Assembly (NCBI GenBank): GCA_964346475.1
Contig: CAYFUM010000004.1
Coordinates: forward strand, 20,903-84,902
From: DTU036 sp964346475
GTDB lineage: Bacteria; Bacillota; Clostridia; Peptostreptococcales; Acidaminobacteraceae
DNA length: 64,000 nt
Reading direction: 5' to 3'
Of this stretch, positions 43,035-50,481 are shown in pieces. The notes under the pieces are model-generated. The model saw only the letters and a list, made by a program, of their open reading frames with translations. It was not told the DNA's origin and made no database searches. How positions within the stretch are numbered: the first letter of the stretch is position 1; each line of letters opens with the position of its first letter. The position numbers and the translations under genes were made by a program.

Positions 43035-43808
43035 ATGTTACTTGAAGCAAGAAATATCCAAAAAACCTATCCCTACCTAAGTAGGCGACTTTTTCCTGGT
43101 AAGAAGACCTTTTTGGCTCTGGATGATATTAATTTTACTTTAGAAAAGGGGAAGACCCTGGGTATTGTTGGAGAATCCGGTAGTGGCAAATCAACCCTGG
43201 GTGGGATTGTTGGGGGTCTTAGAAAGCCAAGCAGCGGTGAGATTCTCTATAAGGGGAGAAATATTGAAAAACTAGAGGGTGCTGACTATAGGGAGTATAG
43301 AAAAAACCTACAGTTTATCTTTCAAAGCCCCCAGGAATCTATGAACCCCAGTTATAGTATAGAAAAGATCCTTATGGAGCCCATGGATATCCTCCTCGAG
43401 CTTGATAAAAAAGAAAAGAAAAATCGAATGATGGAGACCCTGGAGCTTGTTGGACTAAAAGAGGCCATTCTTAAAAAAAGATCCTCCGAGATCTCTGGAG
43501 GCCAGGCCCAGAGGTTGGCCATTGCCCGCTCTATTTTGCTCAGGCCAGAAATTCTCATATGTGATGAGCCTACCTCAGCCCTGGATGTCAGTATCCAGGC
43601 CCAGATTTTAAACCTCCTTAGAAGGCTACAGAGGGAGCTTGGCATTTCCTATCTTTTTATCACCCACAATATGGCGCTAATAAACTATATGTGTGATGAG
43701 CTTATGGTATTATATAAGGGAAGGGTTGTTGAACAGGGTCCTGTGGATGACATTGTGAAAAACCCCAAGGATGATTATACAAAGAGTCTTCTAAGCTTTG
43801 TCAAATAG
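43035..43808 (+). CDS. Peptide/nickel-type ABC ATPase (DppF-like)
   Basis: A 257-residue ATPase. Walker A GESGSGKSTLGG near residue 43, Q-loop LQFIFQSPQESMNP, signature ISGGQAQRLAIARS, Walker B LICDEPTSALD and the H-loop FITHNMALINYM. Short like its partner, without the oligopeptide C-terminal tail. It lies 8 nt after the DppD-like gene and 8 nt before hisC. Confidence 0.9.
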   Translation: MLLEARNIQKTYPYLSRRLFPGKKTFLALDDINFTLEKGKTLGIVGESGSGKSTLGGIVGGLRKPSSGEILYKGRNIEKLEGADYREYRKNLQFIFQSPQESMNPSYSIEKILMEPMDILLELDKKEKKNRMMETLELVGLKEAILKKRSSEISGGQAQRLAIARSILLRPEILICDEPTSALDVSIQAQILNLLRRLQRELGISYLFITHNMALINYMCDELMVLYKGRVVEQGPVDDIVKNPKDDYTKSLLSFVK

Positions 43809-43816
43809 GAGGGAAT

Positions 43817-44905
43817 ATGAAATTATTTAGAGAGGAACTCAGGGACTTGTCCTGTTATGTACCAGGAAAACCTCTGGAAGAGGTGATGGAGGATTATGGA
43901 CTTACGAAGATAGTCAAGCTTGCTAGCAATGAGAACCCCCTAGGACCTTCTCCGCGAGCCGTAGAGGCTATTAGGGAGGAGGCCACCAGGATAAATCTCT
44001 ACCCAGATCCCGATGCTAGAATTCTAAAGAGGGCTCTTGCTGAGGAACTGGGAGTGGCAACCGATCAGATTCTTTTTGGTAATGGCGGAGAATCCACCAT
44101 CCAGCTATGTGCGGCCAGTATTATTAGTAAGGGTGATGAGGTGGTAGTTCCAGATCCTGGTTTCTCCTTACATGAAATAACCGCTGCCCATATGGGGGGC
44201 AAGGTTATAAAGGTCCCTCTTAAGGAGGACTATAGCCATGATCTGGAGGCTATGTTAGCGGCTGTAAATGAGAAGACCAAGATAGTCTACATAACAAATC
44301 CCAATAACCCTACAGGAGCCATAGTTACAAGGAAAGAACTGGAGGATTTTGCCACCAGGCTTCCTGAAAATGTTCTACTTTTTATTGATGAGGCCTACTA
44401 TGAGTTTGCCAAGGTCGATCCCGATTACCCCTCGGGTCTAGACTTGTTTAAGCTTAGAGAGAACCTGGTGGTTCTACGCACCTTTGCCAAGGTCTCAGGA
44501 ATTGCAGGACTTAGGCTGGGCTATATAGTTTCTAGGCCAGATATTATTTGTGAGATCAGCAAGTCTGCAGGAGTGTTCAGCGTCAATCGTCTAGCCCAAG
44601 TTGCCGGTCTAGCTGCCTTGGAGGACAAAGAGCATATTGAGAGGAGCGTGGCACTGGCCAGGGCCTCCCTAGCTAGGATGATGGAATACTTCGATGAAAA
44701 GGGTTTGGAGTATATCCCTGCCAGGGGTAACTTTATCTTTGTCAATATTGCTGAGGATGGAAGAAGGGTCAATGAAGAGCTTCTAAAGAGGGGGGTAGTT
44801 GTTCGCCCAGGCTACCTATGGGGCTGGGACCAGTGGCTCAGGGTAAGCTGCGGAACCCTGGAAGCAACTGAACTCTTTATTGAGGCTTTGGACGCGGTCA
44901 TCTAA
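43817..44905 (+). CDS. hisC: Histidinol-phosphate aminotransferase-family enzyme
   Basis: A 362-residue fold-type I aminotransferase of the HisC group: NENPLGPSPRAVEAI, YPDPDA near residue 57, ITNPNNPTG near 157, FIDEAYYEF, and the PLP lysine in TFAKVSGIAGLRLGY near 219; final SCGTLEATELFIEAL. No other his gene is in the window, so it may act on aromatic or other amino acids as many hisC-like enzymes do. AGGAGGGAAT precedes the ATG. It follows the ABC importer by 8 nt and overlaps the next gene by 1 nt, so it may process the imported substrate. Confidence 0.87.
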   Translation: MKLFREELRDLSCYVPGKPLEEVMEDYGLTKIVKLASNENPLGPSPRAVEAIREEATRINLYPDPDARILKRALAEELGVATDQILFGNGGESTIQLCAASIISKGDEVVVPDPGFSLHEITAAHMGGKVIKVPLKEDYSHDLEAMLAAVNEKTKIVYITNPNNPTGAIVTRKELEDFATRLPENVLLFIDEAYYEFAKVDPDYPSGLDLFKLRENLVVLRTFAKVSGIAGLRLGYIVSRPDIICEISKSAGVFSVNRLAQVAGLAALEDKEHIERSVALARASLARMMEYFDEKGLEYIPARGNFIFVNIAEDGRRVNEELLKRGVVVRPGYLWGWDQWLRVSCGTLEATELFIEALDAVI

Positions 44906-45342
44906 TGGCAGCCTATCTACAGGTAGAAATTCACAGGAGAGAGCTTCTAAGACCAAGGGAACTGGTCATAGTTCTAGCTAGACGGGATGACTACTTGTAT
45001 CTGGATTATGAAAAAAGAGGGATGAAGATCTTTCTTCACTTCTTTGAAGAAGAGTTAAACTTTACTGAAGAGGTAGAAAGAAAGGCCAAGGAAATCCTGG
45101 TGCAAAAGGGCTTTATCTTTTCAGATTTGCGCTACCTTGATGGCTTCTATCCCCACCATGGAGACTACGATAAGATTTATGTTTTTTTGGCCACTGGCAT
45201 AAAGAGCGTCAGAGTCGATTCTTTTATAAGTTTAAGTCTAGGTGAGGTGCTAGAGGCAATGCGTTCTGGTCTTTTTCTGGGGAGCCGATGTGAGAAGGCC
45301 CTGGAACTCTATATAAGATATTTAAATGAAGAAAAAAAATAA
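44905..45342 (+). CDS. NUDIX-like protein lacking the catalytic box
   Basis: A 145-residue protein whose order of elements resembles ADP-ribose pyrophosphatase-type NUDIX hydrolases: an early strand EIHRRELLRPRELVIVLA, then a helix AKEILVQKGFIFSDL, and LDGFYPHHGDYDKIYVFLATG in the place of the usual FYPSPGxxxExI. In true NUDIX proteins this helix carries the REXXEE motif; here the glutamates are replaced and a catalytic box is not found. It is therefore probably catalytically inactive or has an unrelated role. Its identity as a NUDIX relative is an inference from this alignment by eye. It is translationally coupled to hisC (TAATG) and closed by a strong terminator. Confidence 0.6.
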   Translation: MAAYLQVEIHRRELLRPRELVIVLARRDDYLYLDYEKRGMKIFLHFFEEELNFTEEVERKAKEILVQKGFIFSDLRYLDGFYPHHGDYDKIYVFLATGIKSVRVDSFISLSLGEVLEAMRSGLFLGSRCEKALELYIRYLNEEKK

Positions 45343-45369
45343 CTGCCTCGGCTGAGGCAGTTGTATTTT
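45333..45369. terminator. Bidirectional terminator between the NUDIX-like gene and ribU
   Basis: AACTGCCTC (45341-45349), loop GGCT, GAGGCAGTT (45354-45362), followed by GTATTTTTT on the plus strand and by TATTTTTTTT on the minus strand. It serves both convergent genes. Confidence 0.92.
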
Positions 45370-46020
45370 TTAGAGCTTTCCGTTGATAACCAGGGCGAAA
45401 ACAATGGAGCTTATAAGGACGAGTAAGGCTAGGACATAGACTTCAGTCTTTATTTTTCCCTGATTAGATGTCGATTGCGAGGGCGCATATCTTGTCTTTC
45501 TAAGAGTGCCAACAATAGGCTTATATAAAAAGATGGTTAGAGCTGCATTTATCCCGCCTTTAATTAGATTAAAGGGCAGGATAGCTGGTACAAGGAGTTT
45601 AACTACCTCGCTTCTTGGCAGTCCCATAAAAAGGGGGGTTAGAAGATAGTTCCATAGGAGCATTACTAGGGTCATAAGTATAACGCCTAGGAGCATACCA
45701 AAGCCTGCGCTTTTAAAGCTCCTATCCCTCTGGTAGAGATAGGTAGCAGGAACCACAAAGGCTACCGTTGAAAGGAAATTCATTACAAAACCGATAATCC
45801 CTGTGTCGCTGATGGTGATCATTTCAACTAGAGAAACTAGAAAGCTTATGGTGATAGCTGAAAGAGGACCGTAGATAAGACCGGCTATGAGAATAATAAC
45901 GTCCTTGGGGTCGTACTTGAGAAAAAGAACCATAGGAATACGGCCAAGGGTGGTTAAAAGAAAGGCCAGAGCGCTGAGCATGGCCAGGGTGGTAAGGTTT
46001 TTTGTCTTAGACTGCATCAT
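45370..46020 (-). CDS. ribU: Riboflavin-type ECF transporter S component RibU
   Basis: A 216-residue membrane protein with six helices, beginning LTTLAMLSALAFLLTTLGRIP, then FLKYDPKDVIILIAGLIYG (the family's KYDPKD-like motif) and GIIGFVMNFLSTVAFVVPA. This is the S component of an energy-coupling factor transporter for riboflavin. The FMN riboswitch directly upstream strongly supports the substrate. The energising EcfA/T genes are not in the window. The start follows AAGGAG; ATG 46020 or the next codon. Confidence 0.9.
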   Translation of the reverse strand: MMQSKTKNLTTLAMLSALAFLLTTLGRIPMVLFLKYDPKDVIILIAGLIYGPLSAITISFLVSLVEMITISDTGIIGFVMNFLSTVAFVVPATYLYQRDRSFKSAGFGMLLGVILMTLVMLLWNYLLTPLFMGLPRSEVVKLLVPAILPFNLIKGGINAALTIFLYKPIVGTLRKTRYAPSQSTSNQGKIKTEVYVLALLVLISSIVFALVINGKL

Positions 46021-46033
46021 TTTTATACTCCTT

Positions 46034-46067
46034 ATAATAAAATAACCTGAAGAATCTCCTCCAGGCT
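46034..46067 (-). terminator. Terminator-like expression platform of the FMN riboswitch
   Basis: On the minus strand AGCCTG (46067-46062) pairs with CAGGTT (46049-46044), extended inside by weaker pairs, and is followed by ATTTTATT. It lies between the aptamer and the ribU ribosome site. A competing hairpin ATGCA...TGCAT near 46072-46086 may belong to the switching arm. Termination when FMN binds is the expected mode. Confidence 0.55.
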
Positions 46068-46087
46068 AAATATGCAAACAATGCATA

Positions 46088-46198
46088 ATCTTCTTCCATC
46101 CAGACTTTACTGTCGGTATTGGAATTACACCAATTCAGCTTGCGCTCGCGGACTTTTACCGCCGATCGGGAATTTCACCCTGCCCCGAAGACTCTTTG
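46088..46198 (-). promoter_or_regulatory. FMN riboswitch (RFN element)
   Basis: The minus strand carries the conserved RFN blocks in order: CTTCGGGGCAGGGTGAAATT, CCCGATCGGCGGT, GTCCGCGAGC, the variable arm GAATTGGTGTAATTCC, then CCGACAGT, AAAGTCTGGATG and GAAGAAGAT. It senses flavin mononucleotide and controls ribU. Confidence 0.97.
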
Positions 46199-46207
46199 AT
46201 TAATATA

Positions 46208-46236
46208 AATCTAGCATATAATTTTTATAATGGCAA
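46208..46236 (-). promoter_or_regulatory. Promoter of the FMN riboswitch-ribU unit
   Basis: On the minus strand TTGCCA (46236-46231), 17-nt spacer, TAGATT (46213-46208). Transcription would start a few bases before the aptamer. Confidence 0.6.
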
Positions 46237-46288
46237 GTAGTCGGCTATAAAAAGGGTATTTAGACCCTGTATATAGAAGGAGGTAGTG

Positions 46289-47377
46289 ATGAAATTTTTT
46301 ATGCCAACCAAGGTCTTATTTGGTGAAGGTCTGGTTAAGGAAAATGGAGATATTTTTAAAAGCCTTGGAAAGAAGGCTCTTATAGTCACAGGGAGAAGTT
46401 CTGCTAGGTTAAGTGGTGCCTATGATGATGTGGTTGAGGTTCTGGCTCAGGTAGGGGTGGACTTTATTCTCTTTGATGAAGTGGAAGAAAACCCCAGTCT
46501 TGAAACCATTGTCCGGGGATCTAGGCTTGGCCTGGAGGCTGGTGTAGATTTTCTTGTAGGTATAGGAGGAGGCTCTCCCATGGATGGAGCAAAAGCCATG
46601 TCCCTGCTTATTGCAAATCCAGGAATAGAAGCTAAGAGGATCTTTTCTCCAGAACCCCTGGCCCAGCTTCCTGTGCTAGCAATACCTACAACCTCAGGTA
46701 CGGGCTCAGAAGTGACCCAGTATAGCATAATAACCCTGGAGGATGAAAAGACCAAGAAAAACATCGCTCAAGGGGTTTTTCCTGTCTATGCCTTGGCTGA
46801 TTATAGCTATACCAGAGAGCTGCCTACTAGAGTGACAATAAATACAGCAGTTGACGCCTTTACCCACCTTGTGGAGGGCTACCTCAATACTAATGCCGAT
46901 GATTTATCTGATATCTATGGGGAAAGGGGATTTATCCTTTTTAGAGAACTCTTTAAGAAGCTGCTAGACGAGGACTTCCAAGGAGATTTTAGGGAGAAGA
47001 TGATGCTAGCCTCCCTCCTTGCAGGTGTACAAATAGCTCAGAACGGCACCTCCATACCCCACGGTATGGGCTACTCCTTGACCTATTTTAAGGGACTAGC
47101 CCATGGCCCTAGCTGCGGCCTTTTGACCCTGGCCTTTCTGAAGGTTTTTAAAAATAAAGGGAAGGTGAATAGGATGTTGGAGCTTCTGGGGCTTGAGAAT
47201 CTTGAGGAGCTAGAGGATATTCTCAACAGGCTTTTGCCCTTTAAAGTAGATATAGAGGCCTCGGAGCTAGAGGACTATGCCAGGGAGTTTTCAAAAAATA
47301 AAGATAAATTAAAGAATTTTCCCGAGGATATTAGTTATGAGGAAATTCTAGGTATATACCTAACTAGTCTAGTTTAG
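46289..47377 (+). CDS. Iron-containing alcohol dehydrogenase
   Basis: A 362-residue group III (iron-dependent) alcohol dehydrogenase. It has the NAD(P) loop GIGGGSPMDGAKAM near residue 91, PTTSGTGSEVTQYS near 134, and the metal ligands in AVDAFTHLVEGYL (Asp and His), SIPHGMGYS and GLAHGPSCG. Length is somewhat short for the family but nothing is missing. Substrate not predictable (1,3-propanediol, butanol or other alcohols). The ATG at 46289 is used; AAGGAGGT is 4 nt upstream, too near for the GTG at 46286. Confidence 0.9.
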   Translation: MKFFMPTKVLFGEGLVKENGDIFKSLGKKALIVTGRSSARLSGAYDDVVEVLAQVGVDFILFDEVEENPSLETIVRGSRLGLEAGVDFLVGIGGGSPMDGAKAMSLLIANPGIEAKRIFSPEPLAQLPVLAIPTTSGTGSEVTQYSIITLEDEKTKKNIAQGVFPVYALADYSYTRELPTRVTINTAVDAFTHLVEGYLNTNADDLSDIYGERGFILFRELFKKLLDEDFQGDFREKMMLASLLAGVQIAQNGTSIPHGMGYSLTYFKGLAHGPSCGLLTLAFLKVFKNKGKVNRMLELLGLENLEELEDILNRLLPFKVDIEASELEDYAREFSKNKDKLKNFPEDISYEEILGIYLTSLV

Positions 47378-47400
47378 TTACCTAGGAAAGGGGGGAAGAA

Positions 47401-48384
47401 GTGAAAAGACTACTTATAATTATCTTGTCAGCCTTACTGCTTACTGCCTGTACTGTCAAGGAAGAACCCCAGATTGAGGATGAACAAGTAGAAGAGGTCG
47501 TGGAGGAAGAGGAGATAGAGGAGATTATAGCACCGGAGGAAGAAGCTCCCCTGGAAGAAGAGGAGGTCATATTAGAGCCCTTGGCAGCAGAAGTTATCCA
47601 GGGACAAAGAGTTTTTTTGGACGCCTTTGTTGAGCTGGGCCCTGATTCTACCAGCTATGTTGACCAGGTCCTTTTCTCAGGTCCTGAAAATCTTGTGAAT
47701 TATTGGACTATGGAACTTGAGGAAAACTTTTACAAAAAGTATCTTCAAGATTTTCAGAAAATTAATGAAATCCAAGATAATGTGGATAACAGCGACCCCC
47801 TAGCCAGCATAACCATTTTTCGCCTAGATAGTTCTGTCTTTGAAAATGATACTACTATGGTGGTGCTATCCAGAATTTACAGTATTATGGGCTACAGTTT
47901 TTTATCTAGAGACTCAAAGCTTTTTTTCATAGATAGGATGAGTGGGGATAAACTAGGTAGCAGGGAGGTTCTAGCAAGCTATGATCTTACCTTGGAGGAT
48001 GCCTTGGCTGTTTTAAAGAAGTTCCAGGATGATAATTCCAGACTATCCTTCGAGGAGTTGACAGTTGAGGAAAGAACTGGGCTCTTCCAGGAGGATATTG
48101 AGGCAAAAAATAATATTACCCAGAACCATGGCTATGGAGGACATATAATCCTCAATGACTTTGTTTCACCTGAGGCCTTCGAAGCAGACCAGGTTTTTGT
48201 GGCAGAGAAAGAGGGAGAGCTCTACTACGTCTTTAAGATCCTATTAGCTGATATGGAAGAAAACATGATGGATAATCATTTTAGAGACGATCTCTATGTG
48301 GGAGTACCCGTTGATTACCAAGGTGGGGTGCTGAATTACGAAGAAGATGAAGAGGGCAGGATAGATGGTTTTTATAACAATTAG
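47401..48384 (+). CDS. Acidic lipoprotein of unknown function
   Basis: A 327-residue protein. Residues 1-16 end in the lipobox LLTAC, so it is a membrane-anchored lipoprotein. Residues 23-60 are a run dominated by Glu (low complexity, strongly acidic). The remainder is a soluble domain with features of a two-part fold (FLDAFVELGPDSTSYVD, then an all-mixed region to the end) without motifs I recognise. Start GTG at 47401 behind a purine-rich site. It lies 23 nt after the dehydrogenase; no terminator between. Promoters for veg follow. Confidence 0.65.
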   Translation: MKRLLIIILSALLLTACTVKEEPQIEDEQVEEVVEEEEIEEIIAPEEEAPLEEEEVILEPLAAEVIQGQRVFLDAFVELGPDSTSYVDQVLFSGPENLVNYWTMELEENFYKKYLQDFQKINEIQDNVDNSDPLASITIFRLDSSVFENDTTMVVLSRIYSIMGYSFLSRDSKLFFIDRMSGDKLGSREVLASYDLTLEDALAVLKKFQDDNSRLSFEELTVEERTGLFQEDIEAKNNITQNHGYGGHIILNDFVSPEAFEADQVFVAEKEGELYYVFKILLADMEENMMDNHFRDDLYVGVPVDYQGGVLNYEEDEEGRIDGFYNN

Positions 48385-48403
48385 TAAAAAACCTTTTAGG
48401 GCC

Positions 48404-48433
48404 TTGACATCTTAGGAGCTCTTGGTGTAAAGT
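48404..48433 (+). promoter_or_regulatory. Upstream promoter of veg
   Basis: TTGACA (48404-48409, perfect consensus), 18-nt spacer, TAAAGT (48428-48433). Confidence 0.5.
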
Positions 48434-48435
48434 AA

Positions 48436-48464
48436 TTGATTTACGTTCTAAATCGTGATATAAT
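48436..48464 (+). promoter_or_regulatory. Main promoter of veg
   Basis: TTGATT (48436-48441), 17-nt spacer, TATAAT (48459-48464) with TGA just before it. Veg promoters are typically strong and this one is near consensus. Confidence 0.75.
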
Positions 48465-48482
48465 TATAGGCGAGGTGAAGAA

Positions 48483-48743
48483 ATGAATACAGTAAAAACG
48501 CTACAGGACATTCGCCGAAATATTGAAGATTTAGTCGGCCAAGAAGTTCGAATTAAAACCGATAAAGGTAGAAAAAGGATCCTTATAAAAGAGGGGGTTA
48601 TAACAGCCACCTATCCAAGTCTTTTCATTGTTGATGTGGGTGAGGGATCCAGGGAGAGGATGGTATCCTTTAGCTACGCAGATATTGTAACAGAGACAGT
48701 GGTTGTAACACTTCTGCACAGTGGAGAAAGTGGAATCAGTTAA
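48483..48743 (+). CDS. veg: Veg family protein
   Basis: An 86-residue protein matching Veg: TVKTLQDIRRNIEDLVGQEV at the start, ITATYPSLFIVDV in the middle and a terminal SYADIVTETVVV. In Bacillus subtilis veg is a highly expressed vegetative gene linked to biofilm control. The strong promoter and terminator that flank it fit a monocistronic gene of high expression. Confidence 0.93.
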   Translation: MNTVKTLQDIRRNIEDLVGQEVRIKTDKGRKRILIKEGVITATYPSLFIVDVGEGSRERMVSFSYADIVTETVVVTLLHSGESGIS

Positions 48744-48752
48744 GCTTCTACC

Positions 48753-48779
48753 AAGGGGGGTGTAGTCCCCCTTTTTTTT
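48753..48779 (+). terminator. Terminator of veg
   Basis: AAGGGGG (48753-48759), 7-nt loop, CCCCCTT (48767-48773), then TTTTTT. Confidence 0.92.
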
Positions 48780-48793
48780 ATAAGAGGAGAAAA

Positions 48794-50101
48794 ATGAAAT
48801 TAAAAGACATGTTTATAGCAGATCTGAGTGAACTTATAGCCTATCCTTCAGTTTTAGAGGAGACAGGAGGGGATACACCCTTTGGCCAGGCTATCCAGTC
48901 CGCTCTGGAAGGAGCTTTAAAGCAAGCTGAGAGGCTAGGCTTTAAGACCTACCTTGATCCACAGGGTTACTATGGCTATGCCCAGATGGGGGAAGGCGAT
49001 GACTACTTTGCTGTTCTAGGCCATCTGGATGTGGTTCCCGTGGGAGATCTAGCTCAGTGGAAGTATGACCCCTTTACCCTGACAGAGGACCAGGGCTATC
49101 TTTATGGCAGGGGAGTTTCCGATGACAAGGGTCCTAGCCTTCTTGCCCTCTACGCTCTAAAGGAGCTAATTGATGAGGGAAAAGAGCTGAGCATGCCTGT
49201 GAGATTTATTTATGGCACTGATGAGGAGAGTTCTTGGCGCTGTATGGAGAACTATACTAAAAAGGAAAAACATCCCCTGATGGGCTTTACTCCGGATAGT
49301 GGTTTTCCACTGGTCTACGCCGAGAAGGGCCTTTTGAATTTGAAGCTTAAAGGCCCCGCAAGTTCTATGGAACTTGACTTGGGTGGAGCGCTTAACGTGG
49401 TACCAGATAGGGCAGACTATCCCTACTCAGAGGAGCTCAAAAGGGAACTGGAGCTTCTGGGCGCGAAAACAGAGCTTAGTGATGGAAGTATAGTGGTACT
49501 TGGTAAAAACTCCCACGCCTCCAGGGTTGAGGATGGGATAAATGCTATAAGTCTTCTTCTTACTGCTCTAGCTAATTTAAAGACCAGTCCTGCTCTAAGA
49601 TTTGTAAAAGAGAGGATTTTTCAGGGTGAGCATGGGAGTAAACTCCTCAAGATAAATGAAGATGAAATCAGCGGTAGGGCTTCGGTAAATCTAGGTAGGG
49701 CTAGGTTTTCTTCTGAAGAGGAAATTCTAGAACTTGATATGCGCTACCCAGTGAGCTTTAATTACCGGGAGCTGATTGAAGAGATAAGGCTTGTCGTAGC
49801 TGAATATGGTTTTGAGCTTGAAGTAACAAGCTACCTGCCTCCTATCTATATTGATAGGGAGGGGGTCTTAGTTAAGTCCCTTCTAGCAGCCTATAAAAAG
49901 GTTAGCGGTGATGATAGCCAGGCCAAGGTCAGTGGAGGGGCAACCTATGCCAGAGCCATGGAAAACCTGGTAGCCTTTGGGCCAGGCTTTCCATGGTCTG
50001 AGTCCACAGAGCACCAGCCCAATGAAAGGGTTAAGATTGAAGAGTTTGAAATGGCCTTTGAAATCTATAAGGAGGCTTTTAGAAGCCTAGTAATAAAATA
50101 G
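48794..50101 (+). CDS. pepV: M20 family dipeptidase, PepV/Sapep type
   Basis: A 435-residue metallopeptidase. Metal motif LGHLDVVPVGD near residue 76, VSDDKGPS with the bridging Asp near 111, YGTDEESSW (catalytic Glu-Glu) near 146, TPDSGFPL near 172, and the final ligand near TEHQPNE around residue 411. This matches PepV, which splits dipeptides in the cytoplasm. Starts with AAGAGGAG upstream, after the veg terminator; no promoter was noted in the short gap. Confidence 0.9.
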   Translation: MKLKDMFIADLSELIAYPSVLEETGGDTPFGQAIQSALEGALKQAERLGFKTYLDPQGYYGYAQMGEGDDYFAVLGHLDVVPVGDLAQWKYDPFTLTEDQGYLYGRGVSDDKGPSLLALYALKELIDEGKELSMPVRFIYGTDEESSWRCMENYTKKEKHPLMGFTPDSGFPLVYAEKGLLNLKLKGPASSMELDLGGALNVVPDRADYPYSEELKRELELLGAKTELSDGSIVVLGKNSHASRVEDGINAISLLLTALANLKTSPALRFVKERIFQGEHGSKLLKINEDEISGRASVNLGRARFSSEEEILELDMRYPVSFNYRELIEEIRLVVAEYGFELEVTSYLPPIYIDREGVLVKSLLAAYKKVSGDDSQAKVSGGATYARAMENLVAFGPGFPWSESTEHQPNERVKIEEFEMAFEIYKEAFRSLVIK

Positions 50102-50127
50102 ACAGAGGCAAATGGCAAGGAGTTGTA

Positions 50128-50442
50128 GTGAAAAAAATAGAGATAGTCAATGAGGCTCTGCTGGAGGAGCTCAAACAAGAAGGTAAATATCTTTTGTACT
50201 TTAAGACCTCTACTTGTAGTGTGTGTGGGGTCATGGAAGACAAACTGATGGAAGAATTTAAAAATCTTGATCTAACCATGGGACTAGTTCAAATTGAAAC
50301 TATGCCCAGACTCCGAGGCCAATACCTGGTCTTTAGTGGTCCTACCCTGGTGGTTTTTGATGGTGAAAAGGAGATCCATAGGGAGAGTAGGTTTATAGAG
50401 ATTGATAGATTAAGGAGAGTTTTTGAGCTTTGGCTCTCCTAG
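50128..50442 (+). CDS. Thioredoxin-fold protein
   Basis: A 104-residue thioredoxin-like protein, YtpP-like. The active site CSVC lies near residues 30-33 (STCSVCGVM), and the cis-proline loop SGPTLVVFD near 70-78. The CxxC suggests redox activity as a small reductase or thiol sensor. Start is GTG; a weak ribosome site AAGGAG lies a little further upstream. It sits between pepV (27-nt gap) and the deacetylase gene. Confidence 0.8.
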   Translation: MKKIEIVNEALLEELKQEGKYLLYFKTSTCSVCGVMEDKLMEEFKNLDLTMGLVQIETMPRLRGQYLVFSGPTLVVFDGEKEIHRESRFIEIDRLRRVFELWLS

Positions 50443-50481
50443 GTCCAGAGTGGAAAAAGATCTTATGACAAGGACTGAGCT

